A stretch of DNA of 8,052 bases from JAULUH01 sp032111745 (GCA_032111745.1 JAULUH010000438.1:1-8052), one strand, 5' to 3'; numbered from the stretch's first letter, positions 1 through 5,868 are shown. Numbers and translations: made by a program. Notes: generated from the sequence alone by a model not told the origin.

Positions 1-380
<380 letters not shown>

Positions 381-445
381 TGAGATGGTAGAGGTTGAAG
401 ACGCATTCTATTCGGTTGTTAGGGTATCAGCCCTGTACTTAATCG

Positions 446-585
446 AAAACAAGCTCTGTTGGTGACGCTAGCAGAGGGGGTACACCCAGCCCCATCTCGA
501 ACCTGGCAGTTAAGCCCTCTAGCGCCGATGGTAGTTGGGACGTAGGTCCCTGCGAGAGTAGGTCGTTGCCAACTGAGCTTGTTTT
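446..585 (+). other. Extended precursor stem enclosing 5S rRNA, with U-rich tail
   Basis: AAAACAAGCTCTGTTGG (446-462) pairs with CCAACTGAGCTTGTTTT (569-585): 17 positions with one T-T mismatch at 457/574. About 11 of these pairs lie outside the normal 5S helix. Such a stem is a plausible precursor-processing site, and because its 3' arm ends in GTTTTT followed by GTTATTG it could double as the intrinsic terminator of the rRNA operon. The pairing is seen directly; the roles are inferred. Confidence 0.6.
457..574 (+). rRNA. rrf: 5S ribosomal RNA
   Basis: The 5S rRNA of the same operon, about 118 nt, following a 23S-5S spacer of about 75 nt that holds no tRNA. Conserved landmarks are CCCCATCTCGAACC (loop C region, 490-503), GCAGTTAAGCC just after it, GCGCCGATGGTAGT (521-534) and GCGAGAGTAGG (552-562). 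The terminal helix pairs GTTGG near 458-462 with CCAAC near 569-573. Mature ends are approximate because the terminal helix continues well outside the expected mature molecule (see the separate stem entry). Confidence 0.95.
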
Positions 586-619
586 TGTTATTGCCTAACC
601 TCTCGCCCGCCCCTTCCGT

Positions 620-648
620 TTGCGCTTACCACCACCCTGTGCTAGAAT
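620..648 (+). promoter_or_regulatory. Predicted sigma70-type promoter of glmU
   Basis: TTGCGC at 620-625 (-35, 3 of 6), a 17-bp spacer, and TAGAAT at 643-648 (-10, 5 of 6), with TG at 640-641 forming an extended -10. A start of transcription near 655 would give a leader of about 210 nt before the glmU GTG. The segment lies just after the rRNA operon's probable end, where a new promoter is expected. The GC-rich bases after the -10 (CCCGGGG) resemble the discriminators of growth-rate-controlled promoters, but that is only suggestive. Confidence 0.55.
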
Positions 649-654
649 CCCGGG

Positions 655-867
655 GACGGCAATTGGACATGTCTATTGGGACTGTGATCGAGGCTGGCTG
701 TGCCAGTCCGGGCGCTGTCAGCCGCTCCGTGGGACGTTCTGTATCTCGCTGCATCACTGCACGTGCCAGGAGACCTGACGCCATCGCGCAGGCCGGCCTG
801 GCATTTCGTTTTCCAGGCTTCGCTTTCGCGCACTATTTCCCGTGATCGGCACACTCGTGAGGCATCA
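655..867 (+). promoter_or_regulatory. Structured 5' leader of glmU
   Basis: No gene is supported here. Short inverted repeats can form alternative hairpins. GGCTGGC (692-698) can pair with GCCAGTC (702-708), while CAGTCC (704-709) can also pair with GGACTG upstream (679-684). CCTGG at 797-801 can pair either backward with CCAGG (766-770) or forward with CCAGG (813-817; GCCTGG 796-801 with CCAGGC 813-818). The pairings are mutually exclusive in each set. No known riboswitch consensus was recognised. Confidence 0.3.
857..862 (+). promoter_or_regulatory. Ribosome binding site deciding the glmU start
   Basis: GTGAGG lies 5 nt before the GTG at 868. It supports that codon over upstream in-frame possibilities such as 700, which would add 56 residues unlike any GlmU N-terminus. 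Confidence 0.6.
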
Positions 868-2238
868 GTGGCGTCTTCCACACCTATCAACATCGTGATC
901 CTGGCAGCTGGCGACAGCAAACGCATGCACTCCAACTTGCCCAAGGTGCTCCATCTCCTGGCTGGCCGGCCTCTGATCGACTACAGCATGCAACTGGCCG
1001 AGGCTCTCACCGATAGCCGCCCCCTGGTGATCGTGGGCCGCGATGCCCACCTCGTGCGGGATTATCTCGGCGAGCGGGCTGCCTATGCCGAGCAGGCCGA
1101 GCGACTGGGCACCGGACATGCCGTCCTGCAGGCCCGCCCCCTTCTAGCTGGCCGCCCCGGCACCGTCCTGGTCTTCTACGGCGATATGCCTCTGATCACC
1201 GCCGACTCTATGCGCACCCTCCTGGATCTTCACCAGCGCAGCGGCGGCGTCCTGTCCATGCTCACTTTCGTGGGCAGCGCCCCGCGCGGCTTCGGCCGCA
1301 TTGTGCGCGATGCCGACGGCCAGGTACAGGCCATCGTCGAGCATAGTGATTGCACGCCCGCTCAGCTCTTGATCCGGGAGCTCAATCCCGGCCTCTATTG
1401 TTACGATGGCCAGTGGCTTTGGGATAACCTGGAGCGCATCCCGCGCAGCAATAAGGGTGAGTACTATCTGACGGACCTGGTGGCCATCGCCGTGACCCAG
1501 GGCCACCAGGTAGCTGCCCAACAGGTGGCCGACGAAACCGAAATGCTCGGCATCAACACCCGCGTGCATCTGGCAGAGGCTGAGGCGGTCCTGCGTGATC
1601 GCATCAACCGCCGTTGGATGGAGGCAGGTGTGACCATGATCGATCCCTCCTCTACGTATATCGACGATACGGTCGAAATCGGCGTCGACACCGTGATCTA
1701 CCCCGGCACCCACCTGCGGGGCCAGACCCGGGTGGGTGCTCATTGCCAGATCGGTCCCAGTACCCTCGTCGAGGACAGCGTGATCGGCAGCCGCTGCACG
1801 GTGTGCTTCTCCGTCATCGACCATGCCACCCTGGAGGAGGATGTCGAGGTGGGTCCCTACGGCCATCTTCGCCAGGGTGCTCATCTGGCTCAGGGTGTGC
1901 ATATGGGCAATTTTGGCGAGGTCAAGAATTCGTACCTCGGCCCCGGCACCAAGATGGGACATTTCAGCTATTTGGGCGATGCCACCGTAGGTCGAGATGT
2001 CAACATTGGAGCAGGTACCATCACCTGCAATTTCGATGGCAAACGTAAACACCGCACGGAAATCGCCGACGAGGTCTTCGTTGGCAGCGATACGATGTTG
2101 GTCGCGCCTGTCAGCCTTGGGCCCGGCGCGCGCACAGGGGCTGGTGCCGTAGTGACCCGGGATGTCCCGGCGGGAAAGCTGGCAGTGGGCGTTCCGGCAC
2201 GCGTACGGGAGGCGGTTGAGACCACCTCGCAGGAGTGA
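868..2238 (+). CDS. glmU: Bifunctional GlmU: GlcNAc-1-P uridyltransferase / glucosamine-1-P acetyltransferase
   Basis: Cytoplasmic enzyme making UDP-N-acetylglucosamine: the C-terminal domain acetylates glucosamine-1-phosphate with acetyl-CoA and the N-terminal domain adds UMP from UTP. The product feeds peptidoglycan and other envelope glycans. At 456 residues it equals the E. coli length. The nucleotidyltransferase signature LAAGDSKRMHSNLPKVLH occupies residues 12-29, ERLGTGHA 78-85, and the metal-binding GDMPL 105-109 (Asp106). From about residue 250 the protein is a left-handed beta-helix of hexapeptide repeats; the acetyltransferase site is seen in GNFGEVK, GHFSYLGD (catalytic His365) and NIGAGTITCNFDGK. 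Both halves look intact. The GTG start is chosen by the ribosome binding site and by homology, since the protein then begins five residues before the conserved INIVILAAG. The stop overlaps the region of the next gene's start, implying coupled translation. Identification is secure. Confidence 0.96.
   Translation: MASSTPINIVILAAGDSKRMHSNLPKVLHLLAGRPLIDYSMQLAEALTDSRPLVIVGRDAHLVRDYLGERAAYAEQAERLGTGHAVLQARPLLAGRPGTVLVFYGDMPLITADSMRTLLDLHQRSGGVLSMLTFVGSAPRGFGRIVRDADGQVQAIVEHSDCTPAQLLIRELNPGLYCYDGQWLWDNLERIPRSNKGEYYLTDLVAIAVTQGHQVAAQQVADETEMLGINTRVHLAEAEAVLRDRINRRWMEAGVTMIDPSSTYIDDTVEIGVDTVIYPGTHLRGQTRVGAHCQIGPSTLVEDSVIGSRCTVCFSVIDHATLEEDVEVGPYGHLRQGAHLAQGVHMGNFGEVKNSYLGPGTKMGHFSYLGDATVGRDVNIGAGTITCNFDGKRKHRTEIADEVFVGSDTMLVAPVSLGPGARTGAGAVVTRDVPAGKLAVGVPARVREAVETTSQE
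2231..2235 (+). promoter_or_regulatory. Ribosome binding site inside the end of glmU
   Basis: AGGAG lies 8 nt before TTG 2244 but directly abuts and overlaps GTG 2235. It therefore favours TTG as the true start of the CNNM/CorC gene, although GTG 2235 (overlapping the glmU stop as GTGA) remains possible through translational coupling. Confidence 0.5.
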
Positions 2239-2243
2239 CTATC

Positions 2244-3569
2244 TTGGATCCTGGCAGTATTGGCGCGGTACTGGGCCTCGTTGTCGCTGGACTGGTTGTG
2301 GCCTTCACCGCGGCCGCTGAAGTGTCGCTGGTTACCTTGAGCCGGTCGCGTGCCCGACAGTTAATCGACGATGGCGTACCGCGTGCCAAAGCCCTTCAGA
2401 CTCTGTTGGAGGATCCCCCTCGTTACATTTCCTCCCTGATGATCCTGAAGGCCGCTGCCTATGTTGGTGCGGCTGGGCTGGCACTGTTTCTAGCCCTCAA
2501 GCTGGACCTGGGCTGGCCGATTGGCTTTCTTCTGGGGTTGATCCTGGTGGCACTTGGGTTGCTGGCCATTCAAGCCATCACGCGCGGCCTGGCTATGCGC
2601 GCACCGGAAGCCGTTGCCTTGCGCATGGGCCCGCCGATGCGGCTGATGGCGGTGCTGTTATCGCCTGTTGCCCTACCGCTGCGCGCCCTGAGCTCGGCGG
2701 CTCTGGGCCGGCTGCCATCAGAAGCCAGCGAAGACCTGTTCCTCAGCGAGGATGGCTTGCGCTTTCTGATGAACGTCGGGGAGGAACCCGGCCTGATCGA
2801 GGAAGACGAAAAGGAGATGATCGCTGGCATCTTTGAGCTCAGCGAGACGGTCGCCCGCGAGGTCATGGTGCCGCGTATCGATCTGGTTGCTGTCGACGAG
2901 ACCACGTCCTTACCCGAGGCCCTGGATCTGATCATTCGGGCCGGGCACTCGCGCATCCCCGTCTACCAGGGCACCGTGGATAACATCCAGGGTGTGCTCT
3001 ATGCCAAAGACCTGTTACAACCGTTCCGAGAGGGCCGCTACGATGTTCCCATCGTCGAGCTCATGCGGCCCGCCTATTTCGTGCCCGAGTCCAAAAAGGT
3101 GGACGAGCTGCTCCATGAGCTTCAGCAGCGCAAAGTGCACATCGCCATTGTGGTCGACGAATACGGCGGCACGGGCGGCGTCGTCACCATCGAGGACCTG
3201 CTGGAGGAGATTGTCGGGGATATCCAGGACGAATACGACTCGGAACTGCCCATGGTCGTGCCAGGCGACGAAAACGAGTACGTTTTCGACGCCCGCATTG
3301 GCCTGGACGAGGTCAGCAGATTGGTTGGGGTCGAGCTTCCCACCGACGTCAGCGATACCCTGGGCGGCTTCATCTTTAGCCAGCTGGGACGGGTGCCGAT
3401 GGTGGGCAGCCAGGTCCAGTTCGGCCCACTGGTCATGGAGGTCCAGGCGATCAGCGGCCGTCGTATTCAGCAGGTCAAGGTCACCCGGCACCAGGCTGCT
3501 GAGAGCGACATGGCCATGCAGGAGACCTCGTCCAAACGCTCCCTTTCGGCCTTTACATCTATGTTCTAA
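2244..3569 (+). CDS. CNNM/CorC (HlyC/TlyC-type) membrane protein with paired CBS domains
   Basis: Predicted inner-membrane protein of the CNNM/CorB/CorC family, whose members are implicated in magnesium efflux or divalent-ion homeostasis; some were historically called hemolysins without good evidence. Numbered from TTG 2244 (441 residues), hydrophobic segments lie at about 4-24, 61-85, 90-112 and 130-152 (DUF21/CNNM domain). A linker with EEPGLIEEDEKEMI precedes two CBS motifs (about 204-262 and 269-327) containing HSRIPVY and VVDEYGGTGGVVTIEDLLEE, which normally bind adenine nucleotide. A CorC_HlyC domain (about 342-415) follows, then a short Ser/Thr-rich tail. The soluble half is typical, but the membrane half lacks the usual GNNLVN-like and GExxPK motifs (here LKAAAY and IQAITRG), so transport competence is doubtful. 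It is coupled to glmU and 14 nt upstream of cdd. Family assignment is secure; the substrate is unknown and GTG 2235 is the alternative start. Confidence 0.92.
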   Translation: MDPGSIGAVLGLVVAGLVVAFTAAAEVSLVTLSRSRARQLIDDGVPRAKALQTLLEDPPRYISSLMILKAAAYVGAAGLALFLALKLDLGWPIGFLLGLILVALGLLAIQAITRGLAMRAPEAVALRMGPPMRLMAVLLSPVALPLRALSSAALGRLPSEASEDLFLSEDGLRFLMNVGEEPGLIEEDEKEMIAGIFELSETVAREVMVPRIDLVAVDETTSLPEALDLIIRAGHSRIPVYQGTVDNIQGVLYAKDLLQPFREGRYDVPIVELMRPAYFVPESKKVDELLHELQQRKVHIAIVVDEYGGTGGVVTIEDLLEEIVGDIQDEYDSELPMVVPGDENEYVFDARIGLDEVSRLVGVELPTDVSDTLGGFIFSQLGRVPMVGSQVQFGPLVMEVQAISGRRIQQVKVTRHQAAESDMAMQETSSKRSLSAFTSMF

Positions 3570-3583
3570 GCTGTGAGCATCCT

Positions 3584-3991
3584 TTGGATACCCTAGATCA
3601 GTCCTTAGTGGAGGAATTGATTCGGCAGGCCCTGCAGGCCTACGGTCGTTCCTATTCTCCCTACTCACGTTTCCCTGTTGGCGCAGCCCTGCTCACCCAC
3701 TCGGGTAGAGTGATCGCAGGGTGCAACATCGAGAACGCCTCCTATGGCCTTACTGTCTGCGCGGAGCGGGTGGCCATCTGGAAGGCGGTGTCCGAAGGCG
3801 AGACTGAGTTCGCAGCGCTGGCCGTGGTCACGACCAATGCCGGAAGTCCGTGCGGGGCCTGCCGGCAGGTGATGGCCGAGTTTGCGCCTCACATGCCTGT
3901 CATCATCGCCGACACCTCGGGCAGGCGCAGGGTCACCACGGTGAGCGATCTCCTGCCTGACGCCTTCTTGCCCGGTCACCTGTTGCCCTGA
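3584..3991 (+). CDS. cdd: Cytidine deaminase (homotetrameric type)
   Basis: Cytoplasmic zinc enzyme of pyrimidine salvage that hydrolyses cytidine and deoxycytidine to uridine and deoxyuridine. The 135-residue length fits the short, tetrameric Bacillus-type family. The active site is complete: the substrate-binding stretch CNIENASYG (47-55), CAER with Cys59 (zinc) and Glu61 (proton shuttle), and PCGACRQ with Cys90 and Cys93 (zinc). The early YSPYSRFPVGAAL (24-36) is also characteristic. The start is TTG at 3584, preceded by a modest GTGAG (3573-3577) 6 nt upstream; no ATG or GTG gives a better N-terminus, since GTG 3608 would remove part of the first helix. It lies 14 nt after the CNNM/CorC gene and is probably in the glmU transcript. 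In Firmicutes cdd is followed by era and recO; here recO follows directly. Confidence 0.95.
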   Translation: MDTLDQSLVEELIRQALQAYGRSYSPYSRFPVGAALLTHSGRVIAGCNIENASYGLTVCAERVAIWKAVSEGETEFAALAVVTTNAGSPCGACRQVMAEFAPHMPVIIADTSGRRRVTTVSDLLPDAFLPGHLLP

Positions 3992-3992
3992 T

Positions 3993-4044
3993 CGCGCGGC
4001 TCTGTCGCGAACTGGCGGGTCTGCTTGCCATCCCCAGCCGCGCG
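3993..4044 (+). repeat. 9-bp perfect inverted repeat overlapping the recO promoter
   Basis: CGCGCGGCT (3993-4001) is exactly the reverse complement of AGCCGCGCG (4036-4044), 34 nt apart. The left arm begins 2 nt after the cdd stop and the right arm lies in the spacer between the recO -35 and -10. It could be an operator, a cruciform or a weak cdd terminator (no U-run follows). Only the repeat itself is certain. Confidence 0.5.
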
Positions 4045-4053
4045 GAGTATAAT
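4025..4053 (+). promoter_or_regulatory. Strong predicted sigma70-type promoter of recO
   Basis: TTGCCA (4025-4030, 5 of 6), exactly 17 bp, then perfect TATAAT (4048-4053). Transcription would start near 4060, about 25 nt before the recO ATG. It indicates that recO is transcribed independently of the glmU-cdd group, and it rules out the in-frame TTG at 4025 as a start because that codon is the -35 element. Confidence 0.75.
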
Positions 4054-4071
4054 CCCGCCACGTTGCAGATC

Positions 4072-4078
4072 AGGTGAG
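4072..4078 (+). promoter_or_regulatory. Ribosome binding site deciding the recO start
   Basis: AGGTGAG ends 6 nt before ATG 4085 and directly abuts ATG 4079. The spacing favours 4085. Confidence 0.6.
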
Positions 4079-4084
4079 ATGGCG

Positions 4085-4921
4085 ATGACACAATCTGCGC
4101 AGGAAACCCAGCAAGCCAACGAGCCTTCTGATCGCCGGCAACGCCTGTATCGCACTCCTGTAATCGTGCTAAAGCGCCGGGATTATGCCGAGGCCGACCG
4201 CCTGCTAACGGTGTTCACGCCGGAGTTGGGTAAGCTGGTGCTCCTGGCAAAAGGCGTGCGCAAGACCCTGAGCCGTAAGTCTGGCCACGTGGAGCTCTTC
4301 ACCTACAGCAATTTCCTGGTGGCTCGGGGACGCACGTGGGACCTGGTGACCCAGGCCGAGACCATTGAGCCCTTTGTGGGGTTGCGGGGTGACCTGTTGC
4401 GCCTGGCCTATGCCTACTACGTGACTGAGTTATTGGATGGGTTCACCGAAGAGCGCGACTCCCACCCGCCGTTGTTCAGGCTTTTGCTAGAAACCCTGGC
4501 CCGTCTGGCATCGCTGGATGAGACCTCGTTGCCCCTGGCGGTTCGCTACTATGAGATGCGCCTTCTGAGCCTGGCCGGCTATCAACCCCAGCTGTTCCAT
4601 TGTGTGGAATGCCGGAAGCTCCTGGAGCCGGTGACGAACTACATCAGCTTTGTCGACGGCGGTATGCTCTGCCCACGCCACGGCGAGGGCAAGGTAGGCA
4701 CCGAACCCCTGGACCTCAGTCTCTTCAAGGTGTTGCGCTTCATCCAGTCCAGTGAGTGGGAGCAGGTGGCGCGGCTCAACCTGGGCCTGGGCCTGCACAA
4801 CGACCTGGAGCGCTTGTTGCAGGGCTATATTATCTATCAGCTGGAACGTAACGTGCGCTCTGCAGCATTCATCAAAGTCCTGCGCGAGCAAGTCTCGCAG
4901 GCCCAGGTCGTGGCTAGCTGA
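4085..4921 (+). CDS. recO: DNA repair protein RecO
   Basis: Recombination mediator of the RecFOR pathway: it anneals complementary strands and, with RecR, helps load RecA onto SSB-coated single-stranded DNA. Of 278 residues, the first 20 or so are a polar extension. An N-terminal OB fold follows, with VIVLKRRDYAEADRLLTVFT (26-45) and GKLVLLAKGVRK (about 49-60). The rest is a helical domain with a zinc site formed by Cys173, Cys176, Cys196 and His199 (CVEC and CPRH), a three-Cys/one-His version of the family's usual four-Cys cluster. The start at ATG 4085 is preferred by Shine-Dalgarno spacing; ATG 4079 adds two residues. It has its own promoter and is followed by a repeat-bearing gap and not by glyS directly. 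Length and motifs match the family well. Confidence 0.93.
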   Translation: MTQSAQETQQANEPSDRRQRLYRTPVIVLKRRDYAEADRLLTVFTPELGKLVLLAKGVRKTLSRKSGHVELFTYSNFLVARGRTWDLVTQAETIEPFVGLRGDLLRLAYAYYVTELLDGFTEERDSHPPLFRLLLETLARLASLDETSLPLAVRYYEMRLLSLAGYQPQLFHCVECRKLLEPVTNYISFVDGGMLCPRHGEGKVGTEPLDLSLFKVLRFIQSSEWEQVARLNLGLGLHNDLERLLQGYIIYQLERNVRSAAFIKVLREQVSQAQVVAS

Positions 4922-4930
4922 TGGCCCTGG

Positions 4931-4960
4931 CGACACGGACGAACACGGACAGACACGGAC
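4931..4960 (+). repeat. Tandem 10-bp repeat, three copies of NNACACGGAC
   Basis: ACACGGAC occurs at 4933-4940, 4943-4950 and 4953-4960, separated by two variable bases each (period 10). A near copy, ACACGGAA, is at 5027-5034. The array starts 10 nt after the recO stop. The constant core with variable joining bases is more like a dispersed repeat element or protein-binding iterons than random sequence. Confidence 0.75.
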
Positions 4961-4971
4961 TCCGGAGCTTA

Positions 4972-4998
4972 CCGCAGAGGCGCAGATGACGCAGAGGG
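4972..4998 (+). repeat. Imperfect GCAGAGG-type repeat downstream of recO
   Basis: GCAGA recurs at 4974, 4982 and 4991 in the context CGCAGAGG, CGCAGATGA, CGCAGAGGG (period 8 then 9). The purine-rich sequence continues less regularly to about 5042. The same GCAGAGG word forms a 7-bp tandem array inside glyS. Confidence 0.6.
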
Positions 4999-5051
4999 AA
5001 GACAGGACCGGAGGAGCCAGAGCGGAACACGGAAGCCGGAAGTGACCTTGG

Positions 5052-5071
5052 AGGGGCTTTTGAAAGGCCCT
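5052..5071 (+). terminator. Possible hairpin after the recO repeats
   Basis: AGGGGCTTT and AAAGGCCCT form a near-perfect inverted repeat with one G-G mismatch and a very tight loop. No U-run follows (GTCGATAG), so this is at best a weak or Rho-independent-like terminator of recO, or a leader hairpin of the lipoprotein gene. The stretch 4922-5100 otherwise holds the repeats and no credible gene. Confidence 0.25.
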
Positions 5072-5100
5072 GTCGATAGATCTTTGAGTAACCCCAGGCC

Positions 5101-5616
5101 ATGAGACGAATGAGATTGGTGTTACTGATGGCAACGGCCATGGGGGTGGCGGCCTGTGCGGCGCCGCCCTCGCCCACGACGGCTGTACCCGCTGAGGCTC
5201 CGGCCGGTTTCCAGACGCTGGCGCGAAGCGTACCGGTGGATGGGCAATTGACTCTCGAGGCCCTCGACAAGGATCGGCAGGTGGAGCGCGCCAGCGACAC
5301 CGCCTTCGAACTGAAGGTGGCCAATCTCACCAACAGCGCCCTGCCCATCACGGTGGTGTTGGAGCACGCCGCAGGACAACGCTGGCGTACATCCTTATGC
5401 GTGCAGAAGCAGTGTATCCTGGGGAACGGCACAGAGCCCTCGGTGACTGAGGTTGTCGTACTGCCCCCTTACTTCGAGCAGGCTTTTCAGGCTCACGTGT
5501 TCGTTGAGGAGAGTGCTGGCCGCGGGCAGCGAGGCACCCTCAATGTGCGAATTGAGCCGCAAAGCGCCGGCGTCGCACCTCGGAGTGTGACCCTCAGCGC
5601 CGAGGTCGTGAATTGA
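5101..5616 (+). CDS. Putative small lipoprotein of unknown function
   Basis: I do not recognise this 171-residue protein. It opens with a typical lipoprotein signal: MRRMR, a hydrophobic run LVLLMATAMG, and the lipobox VAAC with Cys19 as the predicted lipidated residue, so the mature protein should be anchored to the outer face of the membrane. A Pro/Ala/Thr-rich linker (20-37) follows. The rest, about 40-171, alternates hydrophobic and polar residues as in a beta-sandwich: VDGQLTLEAL, FELKVANLTNSALPITVVLEH, TEVVVLPPYFEQAFQAHVF, GTLNVRIEPQ and SVTLSAEVVN. Two cysteines in SLCVQKQCIL could form a disulfide. These traits suggest an extracytoplasmic immunoglobulin-like domain, by inference only. 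The ribosome binding site is weak (CCAGG before ATG 5101; ATG 5110 is the alternative). It lies between recO and glyS, which are often adjacent in other bacteria. Base composition resembles its neighbours. Confidence 0.75.
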   Translation: MRRMRLVLLMATAMGVAACAAPPSPTTAVPAEAPAGFQTLARSVPVDGQLTLEALDKDRQVERASDTAFELKVANLTNSALPITVVLEHAAGQRWRTSLCVQKQCILGNGTEPSVTEVVVLPPYFEQAFQAHVFVEESAGRGQRGTLNVRIEPQSAGVAPRSVTLSAEVVN

Positions 5617-5868
5617 GGGAGATAAATTGAGCGCATTGATAGCCTGGTTAGTGCACCATCACGCTGGCTCGGGTAGAAGGCCGCAGGCGCCTGTCCTGGA
5701 AATTCGGCGCTCTGCGGCCAAAACCCCATAGGGTAACCATGCGGGCCGGAGGCGGCCGCGGGCCGTTGGCTCGCCGCCGCTGCTTGATGCCTTCAACATA
5801 GGCATGCCATCACAGCCGGCTACTGTTCCAGGGCCGGCTGTTCTTGTATCCGAAGATCAGGCTTCATC
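5617..5868 (+). promoter_or_regulatory. Hairpin-rich leader upstream of glyS
   Basis: This 252-nt gap has no supported gene. In order it can form: hairpin A, GGCCGCAGGCGCC (5679-5691) with GGCGC plus bulged T plus CTGCGGCC (5706-5719), 13 pairs; B, ACCC/GGGT with a 4-nt loop (5723-5734); C, GGCGGC...GGGCC with GGCTC GCCGCC (5751-5778); D, ATGCCT/AGGCAT (5787-5805); and E, a terminator-like hairpin (5812-5841). The loop of A carries CCTGGAA (5695-5701), exactly complementary to TTCCAGG (5826-5832) in the loop of E. No convincing promoter was found in it. A structured leader before a tRNA synthetase gene suggests attenuation, but the T-box consensus was not found. Confidence 0.45.
5812..5848 (+). 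terminator. Terminator-like hairpin just before glyS
   Basis: ACAGCCGGC (5812-5820) pairs perfectly over 9 bp with GCCGGCTGT (5833-5841), loop 12 nt, followed by TTCTTGT. The U-tract is imperfect. Because the hairpin ends only 27 nt before the glyS ATG, with no room for a promoter after it, it would act on glyS transcription itself (attenuator) or be a partial terminator of the lipoprotein transcript. Confidence 0.45.

Noticed and set aside
669..845. 58-codon reading frame in the glmU leader starting at ATG 669, 14 nt after the predicted transcription start
   Set aside because: Poor ribosome binding site, Arg/Ala/Ser composition typical of a GC-rich chance frame, and no recognisable similarity. 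A regulatory leader peptide cannot be excluded but is not supported.
700..867. 56-residue N-terminal extension of GlmU from an in-frame upstream start
   Set aside because: The GTG at 868 has a good ribosome binding site and gives exactly the usual GlmU length; the extension does not look like protein sequence.
1144..2052. Long antisense frame (302 codons) opposite glmU
   Set aside because: Shadow of a GC-rich gene; His/Asp/Gly-rich composition and no family resemblance.
4931..4998. CRISPR array
   Set aside because: Units of 8-10 bp without spacers, and no cas genes nearby.
5052..5100. Promoter for the lipoprotein gene (TTGAAA at 5060-5065)
   Set aside because: No -10-like hexamer at suitable spacing; TAGATC at 5077 is only 11 bp away.
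5631..5675. tRNA-like stretch (TAGCCTGGTTAGTGCACCA resembles a D-arm)
   Set aside because: No anticodon arm, no GGTTCRA T-loop and no acceptor stem can be built around it.
5730..5745. AGGGTAACCATGCGGG as a T-box core (consensus AGGGTGGNACCGCGG)
   Set aside because: The ends agree but the essential TGGN centre that pairs with the tRNA end is missing, and it is about 70 nt too far from the terminator-like hairpin.
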